Part shown: in pieces, positions 42,345 to 53,676 of the stretch
How positions within the stretch are numbered: the first letter of the stretch is position 1
How the letters are laid out: each line of letters begins with the position of its first letter
Assembly: GCA_963556195.1 (NCBI GenBank)
Contig: OY744519.1
Span: 110,050,532 to 110,114,531, forward strand
Direction: 5' to 3'
Source: Sepiola atlantica
Taxonomy: Eukaryota > Mollusca > Cephalopoda > Sepiida > Sepiolidae
DNA length: 64,000 nt
The notes under the pieces: model-generated
What the model was told of the DNA's origin: nothing
What the model saw: the letters and a program-made list of their open reading frames with translations, nothing else
The model's database searches: none
Position numbers and translations under genes: made by a program

Positions 42345-42560
42345 ATCTATGTGACACAATAGATAAAGTGCTAATTAATAATCAGTTCTAAGTAACAGTA
42401 TTCTGGACGTTGAAGATTCAGTCCTCAGTACAGGCGATACTAAGAATATAATTTAGAATTACTTCTACCTAGTCATGGCTGATGGAATGAGAACAATCTA
42501 TCCTACTCGGAAGTAAGATCGGCTGAAACGGTGTAAGAATAACATCCAATGATGAGAATA
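42345..42560 (+). mobile_element. tRNA-like SINE, family K copy 1
   Basis: It shares with 45437-45600 'ataatcagttctaagt-aca', 'ttctggacgttga-g-ttc', 'tcctcagtac-ggcgatacta' and 'gatggctgatg' versus 'catggctgatg'. A B-box-like GATTCAGTCC is present. Confidence 0.65.
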
Positions 42561-42664
42561 GCAATCTGAATTATCTAAATAATACAAATGATCAATCCTC
42601 ATCTAAATTTTTTTCAAAGTATGTCTGAAAGTTTGTCTCCTAAATGGCAGTAACGATTGGGAAT

Positions 42665-42695
42665 ATACTTGGAAAAAAAAAAAAAAAAAAAAAAT
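42665..42695 (+). repeat. poly-A tract
   Basis: About 25 A residues with little interruption. Confidence 0.95.
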
Positions 42696-42829
42696 CTCCA
42701 ATTCAAGTGACAAAGTACAGAAATTCAAAGAAAGCATGTCACAAGATATCTTGCATGAAGGCAAACTTAAATAAGAATATGGTCAATTTTAATAATCAAA
42801 TAACAATGTTTTAATAGATATATCTATTT

Positions 42830-43395
42830 ATATAAAGTTAGGTATGTGTATGTATTTATATATTTGTATGTACAGAATTCACTCCTAAACTAATTAACCC
42901 ATCATTATCAATTTTGAAACACGGCTGCTAGGTCTGAGGGGAGCTATATTTAGTTTAATTTAGTTTTATGCAAAAGGGATGAAAAAAAGAGTGGAAGCCC
43001 TTAGTGAAATACTTCTGATTTTTGTGAAGTTTTAACAATAAGTAAATAAATTAATGAATATTTAATATATTTAACAATAGGTTAATAAATTAATAAATAT
43101 TTCTTAAATTTCAGTTTATTTGGAGTATGTTCAAGGCTATTAAAGGGCATAATATGGGCACAATCTTACATTTGTGGATTGACTATTTCAGATTTGCATT
43201 GAATTTGATCCATAGTCAATAGATACCAATTAAGCAAGATTCGCTGAATTTCAATTTCTTCTTAAAACGCCTCAAGCTTAAGCCTTAAATTTTAGACATT
43301 TTCTACACGTAAGTTTTAGTAGCATTATACCTTTACTTTAATCTTTGTACGGAGATATAAATGTGGTATACTACTGTTCTGTTTAAGGAATTAAT
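42830..43395 (-). repeat. interspersed repeat family C, copy 3
   Basis: Inverted relative to 22630 and 37155. The reverse complement contains 'cttgcttaattggtatctat' and 'ggcttaagcttgaggcgttt'. Confidence 0.8.
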
Positions 43396-43557
43396 TTTAC
43401 CCATCCTTGGACGGGTATTATTCTGATTAAAAATAAAGTTGTTTCATTGATTGCGAAAGATTTAACAGTATTTCGATTTGAAAGAGCCATAAGAGATGCA
43501 CTTCATGGAACAAGTTATTCCGTGATCTTCAGATTCATTGAAGAAAAACATAACAGT

Positions 43558-43750
43558 TTCACAGCGGAGCAACTGCTCATTTACAAGACAATTCAACAGG
43601 ATATACCGGGGTAGAACAGAGGTTTACATTTTATAGATGTGCCTTGTGTAACAGGTAAAATATTCCTAATGAAGGTTATACTTGCTAATGTAAAACCCCA
43701 GAATATTTCCATGGATGGTCCTTCATAAGGCATTGCTACTACTGTTTGTT
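43558..43750 (+). pseudogene. Helitron/PIF1-like helicase fragment (Walker A region)
   Basis: One reading frame gives FTAEQLLIYKTIQQDIPG, a stop, then RGLHFIDVPCVTGKIFLMKV, ILANVKPQNIS and, after another stop, GIATTV. This matches the Helitron helicase pattern: E-Q...Y..I, then FFIDAPGGTGKTFL..LLA..., then SSGIAATLL. The P-loop GGTGKT has become CVTGKI, and two in-frame stops occur, so it is a dead copy. It supports the presence of autonomous Helitrons in this genome's past. Confidence 0.65.
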
Positions 43751-43759
43751 TGTTTGTTA

Positions 43760-43905
43760 AGCAAGTCGGACTTCTGCATTGAAGCTCACAGAAAATCGTA
43801 CGCCAGGATTGTCTGGTCTGCATAAAGTCTTCCTCGTGGGTTGCAGCTATTTGTTAACCTGTAGGGTTACAGGTGTTTACCCCCAACACCGAAAACAGCG
43901 GTTGC
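43760..43905 (+). repeat. repeat family E, copy 1
   Basis: It matches the reverse complement of 50210-50340: 'gtcttcctcg', 'gcagctatt', 'aggtgtttacccccaacacc'. Class unknown. Confidence 0.7.
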
Positions 43906-44104
43906 ATGCGAAGTCAGGAACGGTTTGATCCAGAACACACAAAGGAATGGTGCAGAAGCAATGTTGCCACTTTCACAGTGTTCCAAACGACATAAATCTG
44001 ACACTACTGCAATGTTGAGGAGGTGTTGGACTTTAGGGCTGCTACTGTTCTAAAAGATGGAAGAACTACACATTCTACATTTAAAATACCTTTCAATTTG
44101 ACAT

Positions 44105-44375
44105 GTCGAAGAACCAACATGCAACATAAGAAGATCTCCTCCTCCTAGTGTAGCAGGAGGAAGTTTCTAGGGAATATTAAATTCACAAGCATTTCCCAGT
44201 CGCATGTGTATCTTGCTCAGGTGAGATGATTTTCATGACGTTAGTTCTTGCAGTTTTTTTTTATTGGAAGATGTTGCCGTTCTTCCACATACAGCACTTG
44301 GTATTCCCAAATGGTCACCATCGTATACTTACTAGGCTCTATGTTGCTTAACTTCGTTGATTTAACAAACCGGTA
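44105..44375 (-). mobile_element. 5S rRNA-derived SINE, minus copy
   Basis: The minus strand from 44375 reads 'gaagttaagcaacatagagc', then 'gtgaccatttgggaatacca'. These correspond to the 5S rRNA internal control region and 3' half. Downstream, 'aagaactaacgtcatg', 'gaatttaatattccctagaa' and 'cttcctcctg' match the tail of the second copy at 57663-57925. Confidence 0.8.
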
Positions 44376-45436
44376 TAGGAGCTTATCTTAACATAAATGT
44401 AAGACAATATCCTATAATAATCTGTAAGAAAAGGATCACCAAAGAAAGGAAAACAACAAATTATATTTGTTTATTTGTTTGGCATACACAGTTGGGTGTA
44501 GGTTGTCAGACTTTAAAACTGTGAATAGAAAAGAATTAAATAGTAATAATAAATATCAGTTGCTGAAAGTCTTTTCTTTGGAGCGGTATATCTTCAAGTG
44601 AAGATAGCTTTGCTCAGTGTTTAGTCGACAGAGGCAGGAGAGAGTGTCAATGTTTTTCTTCGTGAATGCCTGGAAACTTTCTCTCTGCTCTGGAAATTTC
44701 TAATGGTCTCCGGACGGAGTCTTTAAAAGGCCCACTCAAAGTTACTCTGCCCATGAGTATGATTGGTCATCGTGTGACCAAACAACCTCACTAGGGCTGC
44801 TCTCTGCAAGAGGAAAGAAATGTCAACGTTTATGACTGCTACATCATGATTATCCTGTATAGATATAAATATCTAGAGCTGATGAATTAAATGCATGAAT
44901 AAAATAGTTATTTATAGAATCACATTAAAAAACTTTCCTTAAAAACAAATCTGCTAGTTCAACTACATGGTGATAGACGAAATTTCTGCAATATTGTTAG
45001 AAATTGTAGATGGAAAAGTTATTTATGATACAAAGCATTCCAAGAAATGTGTGTGAGGCAAAAGAAAAGTGTGAAACAATTAAAAGATAAAGTATATCCT
45101 ATTCAACCACGCTAGATGGCTATGTGAAAGAACAACTTTTGAATTTTAACTCTCACCTGTATAAACAATGATATCTTAAAGTGCTTACCATTTATTTGTT
45201 AATTGATACAGTCGTAGATACTGAAGGAAAATTTGGGATTCTCTCAATATTTCAGAAATGTCTCATCATGAATTGATTTTAAAGAAAAATGCTTCAATCA
45301 TTTTAATGAAAAACGTAAACCCAATTATGTTTAGGAATTTTTAAAATGAAGATTGATAATTTTTATTATTCGGACTACTATTCTCACCTTGGGTGTTATT
45401 CTCATAACGTTGTTATCCTCACAACGTTGTTCTTAT
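44376..45436. other. no gene recognised
   Basis: Unique-looking sequence without open frames of interest. Confidence 0.5.
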
Positions 45437-45600
45437 CGCGGACCCGTGGCACAACGAGTATAAGTGCTAAGTAATAATCAGTTCTAAGTGACAGTCTTCT
45501 GGACGTTGATGGTTCGATCCTCAGTACGGGCGATACTAAGAATACAATTACGAATTACTGATGGCTGATGAAAGGTGAGAAAGCTACTCCTGTGAATTAA
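45437..45600 (+). mobile_element. tRNA-like SINE, family K copy 2
   Basis: A-box-like GTGGCACAACGAGT and B-box-like GGTTCGATCCTC. See 42345. Confidence 0.7.
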
Positions 45601-46173
45601 ATAAAGGTTTCCGTTCGAAATTCTGTACAGATTCCTGAGTTCAACATACAGATTCCCGAGTTCGACGAGACATACTTGAAGAATGTTGGGGGTTACAAAT
45701 AATACAACGTAAACCCTCTTAAATGATGCAACGGTACAAGATTAATGAAATGACAATGAAATGCTACCATTACCAGTGGGCCAGATACTGGTGAAAATAT
45801 TTTCATACCAAGAATAAATTTTCATTTGTGATGACAATGACTTCTCATTTAGTTTCAAAAGAATGCAATTACTAACACAAATAGCATCTGCAATGTCTGT
45901 AAACAAAAGGCCAAAGTTAATCATTAAAAGTAGTCAGGTTAAATCTTTTTACAGCTTTGCCTCGCGTACAGTTTATTCTATGTAGGATTTACCCGGGCAG
46001 GAAGCAACAACTGATAGATTCACTAAAATAGATTTTTATCTCTTAGCATTAGTCCAGATATTGCACATGAAAACATCCTCTGGAGCACTGAACATTAAAA
46101 AAGGATTCATGACATAAGATCATGACAATCAAACTCATCCATAGAAACATCTTTTCAGTTGCCCATATTGTTA

Positions 46174-46211
<38 letters not shown>
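46174..46211. repeat. (TA)n microsatellite
   Basis: About 38 bp of TA. Confidence 0.98.
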
Positions 46212-46214
<3 letters not shown>

Positions 46215-46317
46215 AGGTTAGTGGGAGAGAACCCAGGCAGAGTGCTCGATTATTAAGAAAAATAAAAAATAAGAGCGTAATATTTATCAATATATGTATT
46301 ACAAAAGATCAGAACAA

Positions 46318-46395
46318 CATCGGTACCGTCGGTTTCAAATCCTAACAAAGGAGACCTTAAATAGGCCTCGTTATAGGATTGTCTTCTAGTCTCTG
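46318..46395 (-). ncRNA. hammerhead-like relic with long stem II
   Basis: Minus strand: CTAGAAGA, then a long imperfect hairpin (AATCCTA...TAGGATT with inner TAAC/GTTA and AGGCC/GGTCT), then GAAAC, CC-gac-GG and UA. The core has an extra base and no stem I was found. A (TA)n tract lies further along on the same strand. Confidence 0.35.
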
Positions 46396-46598
46396 TTTAA
46401 ATATTTGATTTCTGTAATACATATAAATCTATATATACCCATATATATGTGTGAAAAAGACAAACCCCAAAAAACAAATTTAAAAACAGGAATAAATCTC
46501 TCGTTTTTTGATGATTTATTCCTGTAGTTACATTTTTTGCCTTTTGCCTTTTTCACACATCCTGTCTTTCTCGGCATTTGATTTTATGATATATCGTG

Positions 46599-46604
<6 letters not shown>

Positions 46605-46670
<66 letters not shown>
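46605..46670. repeat. (TA)n microsatellite
   Basis: About 66 bp of TA. Confidence 0.98.
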
Positions 46671-46675
<5 letters not shown>

Positions 46676-47175
46676 GAATGTCCATCCCAGGATGAGTATA
46701 AGTAACATGTATATCATTTTAAGCTACACATTTTCATACTTAGAGATATAGAAGAGATATGTGTACACTATCCATCATCTCGTAAGTGATGAAATGTAAT
46801 TTATTTTGCCAAATTAAGTAACTAAACGTTATTCATTTGATAGGAAATCGTATCTCGCTTATTTTATTTTTTTTGTGATTTCGGGGACACATTTCCTAAA
46901 TGGTAAAGTTTGAATAAAACAAAAGATAATGTGCCCACGTTACTTACCGTATTGCCTAGAATACGTATCCCACAATTCATTATGATAAGTTCATAAGTTT
47001 CAGGGTTTCTCTAACAACTCGATGCCTTTTATAGAACAATTAAGGCCTTAAAATACACCTTAGTTTCTGACATCACTTATTCATTGGAGACGAATCTTTT
47101 TCCCTTGAGCATTTTTTTAAGGTCTGCAAACATACAGTACTTTCTGAGAGTCAGATCTCGAAAATAGGGTTAGTG

Positions 47176-47403
47176 TTAGGGTTTGTGTGGAAGCAATTCG
47201 AAGTGCAATTCATGTAGTTTTGCCATTGTTGTGATCGACTTGTGATACGATGCATTGTTTTGGCAAAAGACCATATTTTTATTCTTCATTTTTGACCGTT
47301 TTTTTGCGATTTCTCCCTTCAAACGCCCCAATAATGCTATATAATATTCGCTATCGATGGTTCTTTCTTTATCCAGGTAATTGACGAATAAAATATCTTG
47401 CAC
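47176..47403 (-). pseudogene. mariner transposase, C-terminal half
   Basis: QDILFVNYLDKERTIDSEYY, then MVFCQNNASYHKSITTMAKL, ending HFELLPHKP. The motif HQDNAPCHKS is here CQNNASYHKS, so the second catalytic Asp is Asn. The third (YSPDLAPSDYWLF) is lost at the stop. Confidence 0.8.
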
Positions 47404-47531
47404 ATCCCCAAATACAGAGATTAAAACCTTGTCTGCTGATATTTTTTAATCTTTGGTCGCTTTGGACGGCTTTCACCTGCTACCGTCCACTCAGCTGACT
47501 GTCGATTTGACTCTGTAGTGAAGTGCTGGAT

Positions 47532-47990
47532 TTATGCTCCATCCATTGTCACATGTTTATGCAAAAACTTCTTTTTGTTGCAACAGTTGCAAACAATGCT
47601 CTGAATCGTTAATGCATTGCTGTTTTTGATCAAATGTGAGCAAACTTGGCATTCATTTTCAACACAGTTTCTCATTGACAAATGTTCATACAAAGTAATG
47701 AATACATTGCTTTCTAAAATATTCAACTGTTCTGCTATGTCACGCCACTTCAATTTATGATCGGCCAAATGAGGTGGTATGCTTTTTTTATGTGTTCCAG
47801 GACAACTGCCGAATTTTTGCGACCTCAGCCTGCAGTATCATTTATGTCTGTAGGACCACGTTTAAAGTCGGCATACTATCTCTTAACCGTTGTTTCCGAC
47901 GGAGCAGCGTCCGAATTACACTTATCAATCCATTGCTTTGCTTGGACAGTATTTTTTCCTATCAGAGAGCAATGGTTTATGAACACATGA
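47532..47990 (-). pseudogene. mariner transposase, N-terminal half
   Basis: The paired HTH region is spread over two frames. The second HTH (KLKWRDIAEQLNILESNVFI) leads to FLHKHVTMDGA, where the usual VTMDETWIHH motif with the first catalytic Asp-Glu is cut to MDGA. Confidence 0.75.
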
Positions 47991-48119
47991 AATTCACATT
48001 TTTGGTTTGAAAATTTGCAACATAGTTTCACTTAAATAACTGTAATTTGTAAACTAATAATCCGATTAAACTTAAATTTTGACACGTGTCATTTGAAGGT
48101 TAATACTTATCGTATGAAT

Positions 48120-49380
48120 ATTTTTATTAGTAGCGCCATCTATATGTCATTGTGTGGTGTTTTGTAAAAGGATGAAATCACCCCTTTTAGATAGCTGGTA
48201 ATTTAATCAGTAAACCTAACTCATGTTGCTGAACAGATCTTTCGCTTATCTAACATTTCCTTTGAAACTTGTTATTTATATTCTCGGTCTCTTATCAAGT
48301 TTACTTGATTTGATTGTTTCGATCAGATCACAATTATTTACAAAGTAATTGATAGCAATGTTGTTTTTGTTGTGAATGTTCTTTAACAATTCACCTAAAA
48401 GCATTGAAATACTGAATGCATTAGCAATGCCTTCCAATAGAACTAGTGTCTGACTGGCTAAGATAATTTTTACTAATCTCTGAATTTTGTGATACAGCCA
48501 TGATTGATTGGATCCATCTGCTGATGATCTTCTTCAACAATTATAAAATGGCTTCCCTGACTACTGTACAATCAAATGGACACTTACCGTGCTCCAAATA
48601 GTTGATAGTAAAATTCTTGCTCGAATGAAGCAATATTTTTGTATAAAAGATTATCTACTTATGAACTAGCAACCAATCAGAACCCATAGGATGATGGACT
48701 TGCTCATCTAAGCATAATGGAATGTCCCAGCCTGTTTATCAACCAACTTTCTTAGGCCTCTAATTCAGTTTTTTAATTAAGCTCAACTGGTCAGACAATT
48801 GAGAACTGACTACTAAATCCAACAACTACTATGACAATGCACATTTCCATCTGTGACACGTTTTTAATGTCTTACACAAACTGTCACATTTATAGGTGAA
48901 GGGGCTCATTTTATGTAGTGATTCACAGGCTTAAGAAATCTTGTTGTTGCTGTTTCCATGGTGTACTGAAATTAAATATTGTTATTGAAAGACAACACCC
49001 TTATTAAAAGTAAAACTGGTTTTATTTCACAGATAGTGATAAGGTTTCACTACAAATAAAATACAACTGCCATGATTGTCTTTTTGTCTCTCCTCCTTTC
49101 TGTTTTCTCGGAAGTTCTTCTTCTTTCATTTATCTTCTTCGTTCCGGTCAGGGGCCTTTTGGGAACTTATTTAGTTTTTTGTTTCATGTTGTAATTCCCC
49201 ACATACTTCAAGTCAACAAAATGAGTCTTGACTTTCTTCATAATCTTACACACTCTCTTCAAATCTTTTCTTGATGTTACCAGCCAGATCTGTCACATCA
49301 AACGCAATACCCGGATGTAATTTTTTGGAAATCCACAAGGGTTAACGGATATGTGTCCCGTTTTCTCCCCTTTGTCTATA
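48120..49380. other. no gene recognised
   Basis: A minus-strand phrase HPGIAFDVTDLAGNIKKRFE around 49250-49320 is open but short and unassigned. Nothing else stands out. Confidence 0.4.
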
Positions 49381-49389
49381 TTCACTTCC

Positions 49390-49920
49390 CTTATTACCTC
49401 TGCTAAGAATGTTATGTTTTTGGTCGAGTTTGTTGTTTGTGTATAGCCTAATGTCCACATCGCTTGACCAATCGTTACTAAACTTTGGCAATATATCGTT
49501 CATGGTCTAACTTAGAACTGATATAATTTGGGGGTATCTATGTCAAAGATCAAAGTCAAGGAAAAAGATGAAAATCACACTTTTGATGATAACTTTGGTT
49601 CTGTTCATGATAGAGACTTGCTACTTGACCCAACAAAGTCCACATCTTTTTTACCTTTAACCATGACAAAATTGGTTACAGTCAACATTTTTTTATCAAC
49701 TTCCGATTTTTCTAAATTTTATGTGTGGATCGGATGCCGTTTGATAACAGTAACTGCCATGCAAATTTCAGGCTGATCTGATAAATAGTTTTTGAGTAAT
49801 CATTGTTTTCATCGGGAATACTTCATACAATATTTAAAAGTGAGGCCTAGATAAAACTTTGGCCCATCCTTACATACAGGCAGAGGAATGTAGTCTCACG
49901 ACTGACTTATGCTCTTGTGT
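49390..49920 (+). repeat. interspersed repeat family D, copy 2
   Basis: See 37700. Its 82-codon open frame (49528-49776) is not conserved in copy 1 and is not a gene. Confidence 0.8.
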
Positions 49921-50209
49921 TATTACTGTAATCTTCTGTGTTAATGTGATGCACATCTCTTCTTGACTCATATCCAATCCAACATACTTAAATGCACAGG
50001 TTGCCTCTTTGCCAACTTCAAATGTACTTTTGGATTTTGATACTATGATCTTTTTGAAATTCATCAACATGCATACAAGACTTTATCATCAGAGAAATAA
50101 AACATTATCCTTTGGATCATAATATAGTTGTTTTACCTTCTGATATCATTGCAATGTTGACACCTGCTAGATACATTTTCGTAATTTCCAAACCATTTCA
50201 CTACATATT

Positions 50210-50340
50210 TCATGTAGTGATTTGCTTCGGTGTTGGGGGTAAAAACCTACAATCCTGCAAGTTAAGGAATAGCTGCGACAAACGAGGAAGACTTCGTACA
50301 AAGCAGACAATATTGAGGTGTGATCTTCGTGAGCTATATA
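50210..50340 (-). repeat. repeat family E, copy 2
   Basis: Inverted mate of 43760-43905. Confidence 0.7.
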
Positions 50341-50589
50341 CAGAAGTCACTTGACAAACCAACCAACATAATCACTATTTTATTTTGGTTTATCTTGTTT
50401 ATCTTCTGTGTCACCATTCACTCACTACATTATTAGTATCACTGTTATTACCAGGTTTAATTCCTTTTTTTCTGATTTGTCTGTTTCTTCATGCTCTATT
50501 AGTTCTGACTCCATAACAGTAAATATTTGCCATAATTAAACTTCCTATTACCATTATGAATAGCCCTTGTCACTGGACGTGAGTGGATG

Positions 50590-50745
50590 TTTTAAACTAG
50601 TCATTTGTATAGCTCTGCTGTCGTAAGAGGCATGCAGAGGTCTGGTGATGCTCTGATGATGCCAGGGTCAAATTCCTTGATTGTATGCCACAAAGACTCA
50701 AGTATAAGTCCTAGTACTAAGAAATAGTATAAGAAAAAGGAGATG
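50590..50745 (+). repeat. repeat family F, copy 1
   Basis: It aligns with 56345-56460: 'ggcatg', 'caggtctgg', 'tccttgat', 'atgcc-caaagact', 'aagtataa-tc-tagtact'. Confidence 0.7.
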
Positions 50746-51570
50746 GTTGTAACATGATTGGATGCCCGAGGCCCTGCCCCCCCCCTGCATGCCACTGGTT
50801 AAATTTAATCCATTCAGAATATACATAAATATCTGCCAATATGCTTGCCATAATTCAGAAATAAGTGAGATTCGACAGAGCAAACATTGTTTTATATAAA
50901 TCGAATGGATTAAATTTAATCTTAATCTTTATCCTTTTTGTCATGTTCCTATTGTCTTGAGACACACGCATATTATTTTAATATATCCTAAATAACAGAG
51001 AAAGTGTAGCTCATTTGTACGTTCATATTTGTTGGCAGCGAAAGCAGGATTACATGCTAATATGACCTAGTGAAAAGTAGAGAGGGGAGATATTATAGCC
51101 CAGAAGAGAGGGAAGAGAGCAGTAAAAGTAAGATGGATTGGAAGAGGGGAGATAGTAAAAAGATGTAAGGGAGATTTTATTTTCATTATGCAAATTAATC
51201 ACACATTTATTTAAGAGGGTGATGTAGCTTGCCTGAAGCATTGTGTGTAATACATATAGATAATTTATAGAAGACTATAACAATGCGGAAATATACTGGG
51301 TTGTAAGAAGGAAAACTGAATACTGAATGACGAAACGATTTTTTATTTTTTTATTTTTTTTCAAATTTATTATATAAGAATATAATAAATCTTATTTATT
51401 TATAATTTGGATAAAATATGCCGCTTCTCTACAATTCGCTATTCATAAAAGTTGTTTTAACTTATTACAGAAGAATATTAAATGTTGGACTAACTAGTTC
51501 ATTGTGTACTAGTATAATTGTTTTTTGCTCATGATCAAAATACTGATAATATCAGTCGATTTGGTATACT

Positions 51571-51800
51571 AACTGGCATAAACGGTTAGAGTGCTTGCTA
51601 ATGGTCTGGAAGACCGGAGTTCAATCATCAGCCAAGTCATACCAAAGACTAAACAATTGGTACTTGATACCTCCTTGCTAAACACTCAGCATTATAAGGT
51701 GAGGATCAAGGGTAAGTGAAGTAATCCCGGGAAAGATGTGGCACCCTTCCCTACATCTCGGTGTAGTAGCCAACGAAAAAGGAGTCTTCAGGTCACCTTT
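51571..51800 (+). mobile_element. tRNA-derived SINE, copy 2
   Basis: A-box-like TGGCATAAACGGTTAGAGTG and B-box-like GAGTTCAATC. The body is as at 38351-38595, including 'gaggatcaagggtaagtg'. Confidence 0.8.
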
Positions 51801-51849
51801 GACTAAAATCGAACCATTTATTTAAAATATTCAATATCAGGAACTACTA

Positions 51850-53150
51850 GTCAGCTGTCTGATCAATTGAAACCAAACTAAAACAAAACTGAGATAGAAG
51901 CATAAAAGTTGATGCTAGGATGCTATATTATGCTTAGATGGGCGTCCATTTTCTGAGTTCTAATTGGTTGCTAATTCATGAGTGGGTAAAAATTAATATA
52001 TATATTATATAAATATTATATAAATACTATATAAATATGGTTTCATTCATGCAAGAATTCTCCTATCAATCAGGCAGCAGTTGTTGCCGGTGTCAATTTG
52101 ATTCTACAGAAATTAATTTTTATTTTAATAAGGTCATAGACACACCTGATAGGGAAGATTTCATCTCTATTATGATTTATCATTTTTTTTATCTGTATGT
52201 ATTGGTTAGTTATAGGCTCTAGAACTACTCAACAGAATTGCATTACCTTTCACACAAAGCATTTTTGAGAGACAGAATGTCTCATAGAGGGATAAAATGC
52301 TACTATTAATATTGCTACTACTATTACTACTACTGCTAATAATAAAACAATAAACACTTATATGCTCCAAAACTTTTGTGCAGAATTTCATCAAATTTGG
52401 AATGAAGCATCCTTGCATTCTGAATATGTCATAGAGTAGAGTAACAATTCTCATAATACTATTACTTATAATACTGCTATGAATAAAAACTTAGAGCATT
52501 CACAATCTATTTTTAGCTAATTATTAAAAAAAATGTTTAAATATAATAAAGAAAAGCTCCTTAAAGAAATGAAGAGAATGCCATTTTTAAAGATTTTAAT
52601 TATAAGCATTTTCGCCAGACATATTGCAATACTTCAGCTCGTTTGAAATATTTGCCAAAAGTTCTAAAATTCTGTTGTTTATTCACTATCGCATCTGTAA
52701 TCAGATGATTGGCTTCTTGTTTTACTGACTTGAAATGAAGGCTTCAGCTTTTTAAGTACTCCGCTTGTTTGACAATGCACCTGTCTAAAATAACATCCCA
52801 GGAGATTTCTGATCATTTTAGAAAATGAACAAAAAGGAAATGACATGAAATGCTTCCGAGATTAGATTTACACATGAAAGTGTTCTTTTAATATTCCACA
52901 TTTGGGCAGTTTTCTATTTTACTTTTGTTTTTTTTAGCAAAAATGGAAGAACAAAATGATTCGTCTCGTTCTTCTCTTTAGCAAAGTCTTTAGACTATCT
53001 ATGAGCCATTAGTCAGTGCCAGCACTGGGGGCTCATTCGCTACTCACTCGGGAAAAATCTATGACACAAGGCCTCCACTAGAAAACTACTCTTTTAAAAC
53101 AAACCGATGTTTTTATATTTCAATCGCACTAGTTTATACCTGCTCTTTGA
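51850..53150. other. no gene recognised
   Basis: AT-rich with a short TAC/TAT trinucleotide stretch at about 52298-52345. No supported gene. Confidence 0.5.
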
Positions 53151-53162
53151 GTTGTGTTGATG

Positions 53163-53327
53163 CAGTACCTGGGTATTTTATTTACCTTCTCTCCAGGAGG
53201 TTAGACACAAGGTCAGGTGTGGGTTTTAATGGAAGTGTTTCTGTGGAACGAACTCGTTTCGAACCTGGCACACCCAGATCCTCAGTCCACGTCGTTAACC
53301 ACTTAGTCACAGTGCCATTCTGGGTAT
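53163..53327 (-). mobile_element. tRNA-headed SINE sharing its tail with the U2-headed SINE
   Basis: Minus strand: GGCACTGTGACTAAGTGGTT (A-box-like), then GGTTCGAAACG (good B box). The tail is CACCTGACCTTGTGTCTAAC, CTCCTGGAG and GGTAAATAAAATACCCAG. The U2-headed copies at 53328-53659, 58770-59020 and 59888-60174 have the same tail after unrelated bodies, so the two SINE types probably use the same LINE machinery. Confidence 0.72.
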
Positions 53328-53659
53328 TTTATTTACTCCTCCCCAGGAGTTAGGCACAAGGCCAGTTTTATCTTACTCCCATAAGTAAGATATGACCCAA
53401 GATCGGGTCAGGAAAGTGGGGTTTGAAAAGCCAGCGCTCGAGAGGTGAGCACTCTGGCCATTAAAAATTGCCTGGGCAACCCCGTCGGCATTCCCCGGTA
53501 GGGGCGCCTCAGACAGTAAGCAATAAACTTACTCCTCCCCAAAGAGGGGAGGCAAAGCCTGGGAGGGTGGACCTCCTAGAACTGCACAGGACAGGCGTGC
53601 AGTATCCATCGGAACAGATACTACACTTTGATCTTAGCCAAAAGGCCCAAAACCATTCC
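53328..53659 (-). mobile_element. U2 snRNA-headed SINE, nested copy
   Basis: The minus-strand 5' end reads GGCCTTTTGGCTAAGATCAA, then AGTGTAGTATCTGTTC (53647-53611). This is the conserved 5' end of U2 snRNA with one extra base. A body ('cctaggaggtccac' type) and the shared GTGTCTAAC-like tail follow. The insert is flanked by an 17-18 bp direct duplication, AGTGCCATTCTGGGTAT (53311-53327 and 53660-53676). The target included the first bases of the tRNA-headed SINE, so this insertion is the younger of the two. Confidence 0.82.
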
Positions 53660-53676
53660 AGTGCCATTCTGGGTAT

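Larger units (their letters stand above)
46980..48110 (-). mobile_element. mariner-type transposon, degraded, most of length
   Basis: Minus-strand fragments in order: an N-terminal piece with GKNTVQAKQWIDKCNSDAAP and SETTVKR, then KLKWRDIAEQLNI and KKFLHKHVTMDGA. These are followed by ILFVNYLDKERTIDSEYYIA with LLGRLKGEIAKKRSK, FCQNNASYHKSITTMAKLHE with LHFELLPHKP, and a C-terminal ADLKKMLKGKRF. That is the order of a mariner transposase. Terminal repeats were not pinned down, so the ends are approximate. Confidence 0.82.

Noticed and set aside
42480..42545. Possible hammerhead in SINE family K (CTGATGG ... GAAACGGTGTA)
   Set aside because: The core has G for the invariant A, the segment before GAAA is about 45 nt with no closing stem, and stem I does not pair; the other copy does not help.
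47160..47180. Telomere-like gggttagtgttaggg phrase
   Set aside because: Two imperfect units within the C-terminal region of a dead mariner; no array.
47757..48010. Two plus-strand frames of 77-78 codons
   Set aside because: Antisense shadows of the mariner N-terminal region.
49528..49776. 82-codon plus-strand frame in repeat family D
   Set aside because: The collinear copy at 37.9 kb has stops and frameshifts in this frame.
53611..53647. Functional U2 snRNA gene
   Set aside because: Only about 37 nt of the 5' end match; the Sm site and 3' hairpins are absent and a SINE tail follows.
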